A stretch of DNA of 64,000 nt from Burkholderia sp. (GTDB lineage Bacteria > Pseudomonadota > Gammaproteobacteria > Burkholderiales > Burkholderiaceae), in contig JAIRVP010000077.1 of assembly GCA_031253835.1 (NCBI GenBank), positions 31,096-95,095 on the forward strand, written 5' to 3'. Within the stretch, counting starts at the first letter, position 1, and the number at the start of each line of letters is the position of its first letter. The notes below the pieces were generated by a model that saw nothing but the letters and a program-made list of their open reading frames with translations, ran no database searches and was not told the DNA's origin. The translations under genes and the position numbers were made by a program. Positions 53,313-61,045 of this stretch are shown here, in pieces.

Positions 53313-55343
53313 TCAATCGCCGGCCGGGCAGTCGCGCTCCGCCGCCACGCGTGCGAGCCATTCCGCATAACTGGAGGCGACGCGCTCGCGCAGGTCGTCG
53401 TCATGCCACACGCGGATCACTTGCCCGGCCACGCCGTCTTCCGCGGGATCGAGGTCGATGCACAGATGATTGCCGCTGCCGTCGTGCGTGAACGGAATCC
53501 ACTTGAGGTTGTACCAGTCGTCGCGGATGCCGGTGTCAGGCTCCGACGTCATGCCGTCGAAGTCGCCGCCGGAAACGAGTTTCTGCCAGATCGACCATTG
53601 CGCGACGATTTCCTGCGCGCCGAGCAATGCGTCGCTTTCGGTGAAGACGGCGTCCGGATCGGCTTGCCCGTCGTGCAGCCGGAGGCTGTCGATCACGTCG
53701 GCGGGCAGCGTCGAACCCAATGCAGCATGCAATTCGGCAAGCACATGATCGTCGGCCGGCCCGTTCAGGCCGCCCGGCAAGCTGGCGGGATGGGCGGCGA
53801 TCGCATGTTCGATGCGCTTCCACGCTTCGCGAACATCGGGCGTCGCTGGGCTGGCGACCCGAGCGTCGGGGGAGGGGGCGGCCTGCCGCGGTTGCGCCGG
53901 GCCGTTCGCGGCTTCGTCCGGCGTCGCGCCGACGGGCGATGCGCGCGTGCCCGTGCCATCCAGCCGCAGAATCAGCACGGGTGTTCCGGCCGGCAGCACG
54001 TCGACGCCCGCCGGGATCGCGACGAGCACATCGGCTTCGGCGACACCGCGTATCGGCCCGTCCCCCTGGAACGGCAGCAGGCGGACGCGCGATTCGCCGC
54101 GTTCGGTGGCGGACAGCTCGCCCCATCGCATCCCGTTGAATTCGGCATCGGGTTCGATGTCGTGCGTGGTCAGCGCGGTTTCCCAGTCCGGCCCCGGTGC
54201 CGCGACATGCTCCAGCAGATCGAGCACGTGCGGGACGATCGTGTGCAGCAGCACGGCGACGCCGCTCGTATGTCCCGGCAGGTTGACCAGCACGGCCTGG
54301 TCGTCGCTGACGAATGCCTCGGTGCGGTAACCGAAGCCGGACGGCATCGGGGTTTTGACGGTCCACGTCGTTGGCGGCGAACGATTGTCGCTTCGTCCGA
54401 TATTGAACCGCTCACCGGGTGTCTGCCTGATCCGGATCCTCTCGGAACTGTTCGGATACATCGTCTGCGCATTCAGGCCGCGAATCTCGAACGGCGCGCC
54501 CGCCGGCAATCCGGCACCGACAAGCAGGTCGTAGCGGCCGGAAAGCGCGTTCAGCTGTTGCTTGAATTCCCTTTCGTCGCGTTCCACATCGGACGACCAC
54601 GGAAACGACGAGGGCAACGGAAGATATTCGACTGCCGGGACTTCGTAACCCCATTGCCGCAGCACCGCGCGAAGATACGGGCCCATCGAGTCGAATCGTT
54701 GCCACGGCTCGCGCACGCGGCCCGGCGGCGTTACATCGTAGCCGGCGATCACGACACCGACACGCGGCCGCTTCGTCACGACGACGTCGCGCACGCCTGC
54801 CGCGATCAGCATCGCCTGCCGTGCAGGCGTGAGCCGCGTTCCCTTCGCGAGCAGCACCTGGCCTTTCCGGAATTCACTGCCGACGGCGATCACGTGCTGT
54901 CCGGCCGCCAGCGGCGCATGAAACCGCAGGCGTGCGCCCGTGTTCGAGTCGATCCACCGATGCCCGGCGTTCGGCGCAACCGTGTCGGCGTGATCCGGCA
55001 TCGCGACGTATGCCGGAATGCTGACCGCTTGCCGTTCGCCGAGTGCGCGGGCGGCCGGGCTGGCCGTTCGCGACGCCAGCGGGGCCAGCCCGAGTTCGCA
55101 AGCGAGCTCGACGGGTGCGCGGCGGGAGGCCGTTGCCGTATCGGCCGCACGCAGCGCGTAGCCGTCGCAGGCGGCCAGCGGAACGGACGGAACGTCGTCC
55201 GGCGCGAGGATGTCCTCCGCCGTGACGCGCAATGCCGCTTCGTCGATCGGGATCGACTCGCTCAGCATCGCGCCGGGAACGAGACGCCGGCATGGTTCAT
55301 GGGCTTGCCTGAGCCATGCGGGAGAGTGGGCGGGTACGCTCAT
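53313..55343 (-). CDS. MoeA-like molybdopterin protein fused to a SMI1/KNR4 (SUKH) domain
   Basis: 676 aa, GAGGA before the ATG. Residues about 20-465 follow MoeA: PLAACDGYALRA (with D60), the MPDHADTVAP strand, VGSEFRKGQVLLAKGTRLTPARQAMLIAAGV, RPRVGVVIAGYDV, FDSMGPYLRAVLRQWGYEV and VNLPGHTSGVAVLL. The usual catalytic TSGGVS loop is replaced by GAGLPAG, with a long insertion. After a Pro/Ala linker, residues about 502-665 match SMI1/KNR4: WKRIEHAIAAH, LPADVIDSLRLHDGQ, WIPFTHDGSGNHLCIDLDP, GQVIRVWHDDD and SSYAEWLA. Convergent with the recombinase gene. Function unresolved; cofactor work for NarG is possible. Confidence 0.85.
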   Translation of the reverse strand: MSVPAHSPAWLRQAHEPCRRLVPGAMLSESIPIDEAALRVTAEDILAPDDVPSVPLAACDGYALRAADTATASRRAPVELACELGLAPLASRTASPAARALGERQAVSIPAYVAMPDHADTVAPNAGHRWIDSNTGARLRFHAPLAAGQHVIAVGSEFRKGQVLLAKGTRLTPARQAMLIAAGVRDVVVTKRPRVGVVIAGYDVTPPGRVREPWQRFDSMGPYLRAVLRQWGYEVPAVEYLPLPSSFPWSSDVERDEREFKQQLNALSGRYDLLVGAGLPAGAPFEIRGLNAQTMYPNSSERIRIRQTPGERFNIGRSDNRSPPTTWTVKTPMPSGFGYRTEAFVSDDQAVLVNLPGHTSGVAVLLHTIVPHVLDLLEHVAAPGPDWETALTTHDIEPDAEFNGMRWGELSATERGESRVRLLPFQGDGPIRGVAEADVLVAIPAGVDVLPAGTPVLILRLDGTGTRASPVGATPDEAANGPAQPRQAAPSPDARVASPATPDVREAWKRIEHAIAAHPASLPGGLNGPADDHVLAELHAALGSTLPADVIDSLRLHDGQADPDAVFTESDALLGAQEIVAQWSIWQKLVSGGDFDGMTSEPDTGIRDDWYNLKWIPFTHDGSGNHLCIDLDPAEDGVAGQVIRVWHDDDLRERVASSYAEWLARVAAERDCPAGD

Positions 55344-55630
55344 CGAGTTCCTCGTCGTGATGCTTCGGGGTACGCCATGGTGCGGCCAGGCGGCAGGCGT
55401 CTCTCTCCCGATGCGTGATCGAAGCCGAATTTTTGTGAAGCGCTATTGGACGATTCATCGCGTCGCGATGTAACTGTCAGGTGTGTCAGGAGATTGTCGG
55501 CATGCGAGGTCAGCCTGTGCTGCAATACGCTTTCCGTCGACGCACGGATGACGCGCCGCAGCGTATCTGCCGATGGAGCGGAACGGTCGGTGCACGCGAC
55601 GGTCATAAATCCTTTTGCAAGGAGCAGTGA

Positions 55631-55954
55631 ATGGCATCGAGCCAGGGCACGGTCGATTTCATCGTCGAGCAGATCGCGGCGGCCGGTGCGGTGTCGGCAC
55701 GCAAGATGTTCGGAGAATACGGCATCTATTGCAACGGCAGGATGGTGGCGCTCGTCTGCGACGACCGGCTGTTCGTCAAGCCGACGCCGGAAGGGCGCGC
55801 GTATCTCGGCGCCTGCGAAGAGGCGCCGCCGTATCCGGCTGCGAAGCCGCATCTCGTCATCGCCGGCGATCGCTGGGACGACCGCGAATGGCTGTCGGCG
55901 CTGATCCGGATCACCGCTGCGCAGTTGCCGATGCCGGTGAAGCGGAGCCGATAG
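55631..55954 (+). CDS. TfoX N-terminal domain protein
   Basis: 107 aa. The sequence VSARKMFGEYGIYCNGRMVALVCDDRLFVKP is the TfoX-N signature. Only the N-terminal domain is present; the C-terminal TfoX domain of competence regulators is missing, as in many small proteins of this family. AGGAG precedes the ATG. Role unknown; it should not be called a competence regulator on this evidence. Confidence 0.88.
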   Translation: MASSQGTVDFIVEQIAAAGAVSARKMFGEYGIYCNGRMVALVCDDRLFVKPTPEGRAYLGACEEAPPYPAAKPHLVIAGDRWDDREWLSALIRITAAQLPMPVKRSR

Positions 55955-56023
55955 CGGCAGCGCGACAGGCAGGCGTATTCTGTGACACATGCGCGCGACC
56001 GTCGCGCGGCAGGGAGTACAAGA

Positions 56024-56941
56024 ATGGAGACATCCGAGCATCTGCGCGGCACGTGGCGTGCCCGTCGCGTCGGGCACGCGTTCGTCGCGACCCTGTGTAT
56101 CGGCTGGAGCGCGCTGTCGTTCGGCGCGGATGGCGCGAACGGCGCGGCCGCGCTGCTCGATCGTTACCACAGCCTCGGCGCGCAACTGAAGGACAACGCG
56201 TTCCACCGGCCGCTTTACCTCGAATCGGCGGAGGCGTCGTCGTCGCTGAAGGGCGACATCTACGCGGTGGTCGACTATCCGTTCGCGGTCGTGAACGGCC
56301 AGCTCAACGATCCCGCGCAGGGCCCCGCGAACTGGTGCGCGGTGCTGATCCTGCACCTGAACACGAAGTACTGTCATGCGTCGAGCGGCAACAACGGCCC
56401 GGTGCTCGACGTGAACCTCGGCCGCAAGATCCAGCAGAAGCTGTCGGATACCTATCGCGTGCAGTTCCGCTATCACGTGGCGGCCGCGGCGCCCGATTAT
56501 TTCCAGGTCGACCTGACCGCCGACAGCGGCCCGATGGGCACGAAGGACTACCGGATCGCGCTGGAGGCCGTGCCGGTCGGCGCGTCGCGCACGTTCCTGC
56601 ACCTCACGTATTCGTACGGCTTCGGCACGGTCGGCCGGATGGCGATGAAGACCTATCTCGCGACGGTCGGCAGCGACAAGGTCGGCTTCACGAACGTCGG
56701 CGCATCGGCCGCGCAGCCGCAGTACGTCGGCGGCGTGCGCGGGCTGCTGGAGCGCAACACGATGCGCTACTACCTCGCGATCGACACGTATCTCGCGACG
56801 CTCGACAAGCCGCTCGACCAGCGCCTTGCACGCTGGTTCGATGCGACCGAGCAGTATCCGCAGCAACTGCACGAAGTCGAGCGAAGCGCGTATCTGCAGA
56901 TGAAAGCGCAGGAGGTGCAGCGGCAGCAGGCGGCACGCTGA
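56024..56941 (+). CDS. Exported protein of unknown function
   Basis: 305 aa from the ATG at 56024, with AGGGAG upstream. A hydrophobic segment (about 15-32, FVATLCIGWSALSFGAD) resembles a signal peptide after a basic N-terminus. The rest is soluble, with WCAVLILHLNTKYCHAS (two Cys) and RTFLHLTYSYGFGTVGRMAMKTYLATVG. Burkholderia genomes commonly contain such conserved exported proteins, but I do not recognise a named family. Convergent with the amino-acid binding protein gene. Confidence 0.75.
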   Translation: METSEHLRGTWRARRVGHAFVATLCIGWSALSFGADGANGAAALLDRYHSLGAQLKDNAFHRPLYLESAEASSSLKGDIYAVVDYPFAVVNGQLNDPAQGPANWCAVLILHLNTKYCHASSGNNGPVLDVNLGRKIQQKLSDTYRVQFRYHVAAAAPDYFQVDLTADSGPMGTKDYRIALEAVPVGASRTFLHLTYSYGFGTVGRMAMKTYLATVGSDKVGFTNVGASAAQPQYVGGVRGLLERNTMRYYLAIDTYLATLDKPLDQRLARWFDATEQYPQQLHEVERSAYLQMKAQEVQRQQAAR

Positions 56942-56971
56942 CGGGGCGGCTCGCCGGCGCGCTGCCCGGCA

Positions 56972-58123
56972 TCAGTTCGACGCGCCGCCGACCGTGCGGA
57001 TGCTGTGCCACTGCCCCTGTTCGACGCGGAACAGCGTGTACGGCGGCTTGATCAGGTCGCCGCGCTCGTCGAACGAGATCTTGCCGGTCACGCCGGTCAC
57101 CGACACACCCGGCAGGCTCGCGACGATCTTGCCGCGATCGAGCGAATCGGCCTTGCGCACCGCCGCGATCATCGCGAGCGCCGCGTCGTAGGCAAACGGC
57201 GCATACAGCTCGACGTCCTGGTTGAAGCGCGCCTTGTAGCGCTGCGCGAATGCGATGGCCGACGGCAGCTTGTCGAGCGCGGGGCCCGGCTCCAGATCCT
57301 GCGTGCCTTCGCCCGAGGTGCCGGCGATCTTCAGGAATGCGTTGCTTTTCAATGCGCCGGCGCCGAACAGCTGCGCGCGGATGCCGAGCGAGCGCATCTG
57401 CTTGACGAGCATCGCGCCTTGCTCGTCGAGCCCGCCGAAGAACAGCAGGTCGACGTTGTTGCTCTTCATCGTCGTCAGGATGCCGCGAAAATCGACGGCC
57501 TTGTCGTTCGTGTATTCGCGGCCGACGATGCTGCCGTGCGCGTCCTTCACGCCTTTCTCGAACGCGTCGGCGAGCCCCTGGCCGAACGCGGTGCGATCGT
57601 CGATGATGCCGATCCGCTTCGCCTTCAGCTGCTCGACCGCGAAGCGGCCGGCCACCACGCCGCCGACGCCGTCGTGCCCCATCGTGCGGAACACGTTCTT
57701 GAAGCCCTGCATCGTCAGTTGCGGATTGGTCGAGCCGGGCGTGATCATCGCGACGTTCGCCTGCTTGTAGACGGCCGACGCGGGAATGCTGCAGCCCGAG
57801 TTGTAGTGGCCGATCACGCCGACCACGCCGTCGTCGACGAGTTTCGGCGCGACCTGGATCGCGATGCGCGGATCGGCCTGGTCGTCCTGCACGTCGAGCA
57901 CGAAGCGCACCGGCTTGCCGCCGACGGTCGGATGCTTCGCGTTTTCCTCGTCGAGCGCGAGCTGCGCACCGTATTGCAGATCCTTGCCGACGCGCGCGAC
58001 CGGCCCCGTCAGCGGGCCGGCGAAGCCGATCTTGACGGTTTCCGGGTCGGCCGCCTGCGCGGACCCCGCGACCGTGCCGATCGAACAGACGGCCAGCCAT
58101 GCCAGCCAGTGACGACGATTCAT
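56972..58123 (-). CDS. Branched-chain amino acid ABC transporter substrate-binding protein (LivJ/LivK type)
   Basis: 383 aa. A signal peptide (about 1-24, ending AQA) precedes VKIGFAGPLTGPVARVGKDLQYGAQLALDE, typical of the Leu/Ile/Val-binding protein family; GVIGHYNSGCSIPASAVY and MITPGSTNPQLT line the ligand cleft. No permease or ATPase gene of the HAAT type is in the window, so it is an orphan binding protein. It follows the D-amino-acid-dehydrogenase-like gene by 38 bp on the same strand, suggesting uptake of an amino acid substrate. Confidence 0.92.
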   Translation of the reverse strand: MNRRHWLAWLAVCSIGTVAGSAQAADPETVKIGFAGPLTGPVARVGKDLQYGAQLALDEENAKHPTVGGKPVRFVLDVQDDQADPRIAIQVAPKLVDDGVVGVIGHYNSGCSIPASAVYKQANVAMITPGSTNPQLTMQGFKNVFRTMGHDGVGGVVAGRFAVEQLKAKRIGIIDDRTAFGQGLADAFEKGVKDAHGSIVGREYTNDKAVDFRGILTTMKSNNVDLLFFGGLDEQGAMLVKQMRSLGIRAQLFGAGALKSNAFLKIAGTSGEGTQDLEPGPALDKLPSAIAFAQRYKARFNQDVELYAPFAYDAALAMIAAVRKADSLDRGKIVASLPGVSVTGVTGKISFDERGDLIKPPYTLFRVEQGQWHSIRTVGGASN

Positions 58124-58161
58124 GATGCCTCTCCTTGCAGGGGTGGAAGTCGTGGCGCGCG

Positions 58162-59391
58162 TCAGAATCGCGCGGCCCGGTACGGCGTGAGGTCCAGCGG
58201 CGGTGCGCGCTGGGCGACGAGGTCGGCGACGATCTGCCCGGTGATGCCGGCGAGCGTCACGCCGAGATGTTGATGACCGAATGCGTGGATCACACGCGCG
58301 CTGTGCCGTGCGCGGCCAATGACGGGCACGCCGTCGGGCAGCGTCGGCCGGAAGCCGAGCCAGCTGCGCGTCGGCGCGCCGAGCGACGGCACGGCTTCGC
58401 GTGCGGAACGCGCGAGCAGCGCGACGAGTGACGGGTTCATCGGCGCGTCGAAGCCGCCGAGTTCGACGGTGCCGGCCGCGCGCAGCCCTTCGTCGAGCGG
58501 CGTCATGTAGAAGCCGCGTTCGGCCCAGCCGACCGGCCGCGTGACGATCGGCTGGTGCGCGCCGAACTGCACGTGATAGCCGCGCTCGGTGTCGAGCGGC
58601 ACCGCGTCGCCGCACGCGGCAGCGAAGTCGCGCGAGCGGGCGCCCGCGGCGATGACGACGTGATCGAACGCGCGCACCGTGCCGCCCGCCTGTACGTTCA
58701 CGCTGTCGCCGGCGGGCGCGATCCGCTCGACGCGTGCGCGTTCAAGCGTCGCGCCGGAGGCGGCGAGTTGCGCGAACAGTTCGCCGAGAAAGCCGTGCGG
58801 ATCGGAGAAGTGCCAGCTTCCGGTGAACAGCACGCCGCGCGTGAAGATCGGCGCGAGTGCCGGCTCGAGCGCGCGGATCGCGTTCGCGTCGAGCGTCTCG
58901 AACGGCACGCCGAGCCGGCGCCGCAGCGCGAGCGACGGTTGCGCGGCATCGAACGATGCCTGCCGCGCGTACAGGTACAGGCATTCGCGCGGCCGCACGA
59001 ACGCCGCGAGCCGCGGCGACGCGAGCAGCGGCGCATAGCCGTCGGCGGCGCGCGACAGCAGCGCGGCCAGCGCGCTCGCGCTGCGCGCGTGGCGCGCGGG
59101 CGTCGATGCGAGCAGGAACCGCGCGAGCCACGGTGCGCCGCGCAGCAGATACGGCCAGCGGATGCGCAGCGGGCTGTCGGCGGCGAACAGGAAGTGCGGG
59201 ATGTTGCGGAACACGGACGGGCCGTTCACCGGCACGCAGCCGTACGGCGCGAACGTCGCGGCATTGCCGAACGACGCGCCCTGGCCGACGCCGGCCGGAT
59301 CGAACAGCGTCACGCGATGCCCGTCGCGCTGCAGCCATGCCGCCGCGCCGAGCCCGATGAAGCCTGCACCCACGATGGCGACATTCGCCAT
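58162..59391 (-). CDS. FAD-dependent oxidoreductase, D-amino-acid dehydrogenase (DadA)-like
   Basis: 409 aa from the ATG at 59391 with GAGGGG upstream. The N-terminal FAD Rossmann motif is VAIVGAGFIGLGAAAWL; DTERGYHVQF and GFRPTLPDGVPVIGRA are DadA/DAO-type blocks, and the C-terminal GHQHLGVTLAGITGQIVADLV completes the FAD fold. It probably deaminates a D-amino acid or oxidises a cyclic amino acid at the inner membrane. It forms an operon with the LivK-type binding protein and is divergent from a MocR regulator. Confidence 0.9.
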   Translation of the reverse strand: MANVAIVGAGFIGLGAAAWLQRDGHRVTLFDPAGVGQGASFGNAATFAPYGCVPVNGPSVFRNIPHFLFAADSPLRIRWPYLLRGAPWLARFLLASTPARHARSASALAALLSRAADGYAPLLASPRLAAFVRPRECLYLYARQASFDAAQPSLALRRRLGVPFETLDANAIRALEPALAPIFTRGVLFTGSWHFSDPHGFLGELFAQLAASGATLERARVERIAPAGDSVNVQAGGTVRAFDHVVIAAGARSRDFAAACGDAVPLDTERGYHVQFGAHQPIVTRPVGWAERGFYMTPLDEGLRAAGTVELGGFDAPMNPSLVALLARSAREAVPSLGAPTRSWLGFRPTLPDGVPVIGRARHSARVIHAFGHQHLGVTLAGITGQIVADLVAQRAPPLDLTPYRAARF

Positions 59392-59418
59392 GACGCATCC
59401 CCTCCGGCACACGAGATT

Positions 59419-59484
59419 CACACAAAGTTGCGATCAAGAATCACACAGTAATTTTTTGTGTGCAATCAAAAAGCGATTGTGTGG
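59419..59484. promoter_or_regulatory. Repeated CACACA/TGTGTG boxes in the dadA-like/mocR region
   Basis: CACACAA (59419-59425) and CACACAG (59442-59448) are 23 bp apart. TTGTGTG (59456-59462) and TTGTGTG (59477-59483) are 21 bp apart on the other strand. Another TTGTGTGG is at 59602-59609. Direct repeats about two helical turns apart are how MocR dimers bind, so these are the likely sites of the adjacent regulator. Confidence 0.6.
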
Positions 59485-59539
59485 CGCTAGTGTTTACCCG
59501 ATTTCAACTTGCTGATTCAACAGACTTTTCCGCTGGCGT

Positions 59540-59567
59540 TTGACGGGGCGGGGATGTCATATACAAT
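59540..59567 (+). promoter_or_regulatory. Sigma70 promoter of the MocR gene
   Basis: TTGACG (59540-59545) and TACAAT (59562-59567) spaced by 16 bp give a close sigma70 match. The start point near 59575 supports a translation start at 59623 and argues against the earlier in-frame start at 59509. Confidence 0.6.
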
Positions 59568-59622
59568 CGCTGGGCAAGCCGAAATGGCAGACAAACGCTT
59601 TTTGTGTGGTCACAGGCGACAA

Positions 59623-61035
59623 ATGGCATCAGACAAACTTTCCGGCGAGCGCGACAGCGGCCTGCCGGCGCAGGCGAAGCGGCCGACTTATGTCGAGGTA
59701 TCGAGCTCGATCGAGGAGGAAATCCGCAACGGCACCTATCCGCCGGGCAGCCGCCTGCCGCCGCAGCGCCAGCTCGCGACCGAGCTCGGCATCAACGTGT
59801 CGACGGTGTCGCGTGCGTACAAGGAACTGCAGCTGCGCGGCCTCGTGATCGGCAGCAAGCGCCGCGGCTCGCTCGTCACCGGCGGCGCGATGCCGAGCAT
59901 CGAGCCGGCCCGCGCGTCGCTCGCGGCCGGCAACGGCGTGATCGACCTGACCGTGAACCGCCCGGCGACCGGCGAGTTTCTCGCGAGCCTCGCGCAGACG
60001 TTCGGCTCGCTGCCGAACGACCCGCGGTTCGCCGCATTGCAGGAATACCAGCCGCCGCAGGGCCCCGACTGGGCGCGCGCGGCCGGCGCGCAGTGGCTCG
60101 CCGCGCCCGGCTTCACGCCGTCGCGCGACCAGGTGGTCGTCACGAGCGGCGCGCAGCACGGGCTCTATGCGGTGCTGAACAGCCTGATCGGCACCGACGG
60201 CGTGATCGTCGCCGATCGCCTCACGTACTACGGCCTCAAGGCGCTCGCGCCGGTGTTCCAGTTCGAGATCGTCAGCGCGCCGGCCGACGACGACGGCCTG
60301 CTGCCCGACGAGATCGAGCGGATCTGCCAGCGTATGCCGGTGAAGGCGATCTTCGTCGTGCCGAACCTGCAGAACCCGACCGTGACGACGATGAGCCTCG
60401 CGCGCCGGATGGCGCTCGTCGATATCGCACGCCGCCATCACGTGACGATCATCGAGGACGACGTGTACGGGCCGCTCGTGCGCGACCGGCTGCCGGCGAT
60501 CGCGGGGCTGTGTCCCGAGCTGACGTTCCATATCGGCGCGACGTCGAAGATCCTCGCGCCGGGGCTGCGCCTCGGCTACCTGAGCTGCCCGCGCGACAGC
60601 GTCGCGCTGTGCGCGGAAGCCGTGCGCACGACCGCATGGATGCCCGCGCCGACGTCGATGCTGATCGCGACGGTATGGATCGAGGACGGTACCGCCGAGC
60701 GGATCATGGCCGCGCAGCTCGCGGAGATCCGCGCACGTGTCGATCTCGCACGGGAGCTGCTGCCGGCCGGGCAGTTGAAATCCGACCCGGCGTGCATGTT
60801 CGTGTGGCTGCGGCTGCCGCCGCCGTGGCGCGCCGACGACTTCGCCGCGAATGCGAAGGCGCGCGGCGTGATCGTGATGCCGTCGTCGACGTTCGCGGTC
60901 GACCGCGCGGAAATCGAGCACGGCGTGCGCATCAACCTCGCGTGCCCGGCCACGCGCGACGAGCTCGTCAACGGGCTGCGGATCCTGTCCGGCACGCTGA
61001 AGGACCGGCCGCGCGCGCTGTTCGGTTCGATCTGA
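59623..61035 (+). CDS. MocR/PdxR-type regulator (GntR HTH + aminotransferase-like domain)
   Basis: 470 aa from the ATG at 59623 (59509 and 59584 are in-frame alternatives). A GntR-type winged helix (about 20-88: YVEVSSSIEEEIRNGTYPPGSRLPPQRQLATELGINVSTVSRAYKEL in two helices) is followed by an aspartate-aminotransferase-like domain (about 120-460). PLP-binding elements are VVTSGAQHGLYAVLN, VPNLQNPTVTTMS, IIEDDVYGPL and the Lys in GATSKILAPGLRLGY. It probably senses a PLP adduct of an amino acid and controls the divergent dadA-like operon through the TGTGTG boxes. Confidence 0.92.
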   Translation: MASDKLSGERDSGLPAQAKRPTYVEVSSSIEEEIRNGTYPPGSRLPPQRQLATELGINVSTVSRAYKELQLRGLVIGSKRRGSLVTGGAMPSIEPARASLAAGNGVIDLTVNRPATGEFLASLAQTFGSLPNDPRFAALQEYQPPQGPDWARAAGAQWLAAPGFTPSRDQVVVTSGAQHGLYAVLNSLIGTDGVIVADRLTYYGLKALAPVFQFEIVSAPADDDGLLPDEIERICQRMPVKAIFVVPNLQNPTVTTMSLARRMALVDIARRHHVTIIEDDVYGPLVRDRLPAIAGLCPELTFHIGATSKILAPGLRLGYLSCPRDSVALCAEAVRTTAWMPAPTSMLIATVWIEDGTAERIMAAQLAEIRARVDLARELLPAGQLKSDPACMFVWLRLPPPWRADDFAANAKARGVIVMPSSTFAVDRAEIEHGVRINLACPATRDELVNGLRILSGTLKDRPRALFGSI

Positions 61036-61045
61036 CGGCGCCCGC

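Noticed and set aside
55631..55954. TfoX-N protein as competence regulator
   Set aside because: Only the N-terminal domain is present and no competence genes or CRP-S context is visible.
59509..59622. Longer MocR protein starting at 59509 or 59584
   Set aside because: A good promoter at 59540-59567 lies inside this stretch, so a start before about 59575 would not be on the transcript; the GntR domain begins after 59623.
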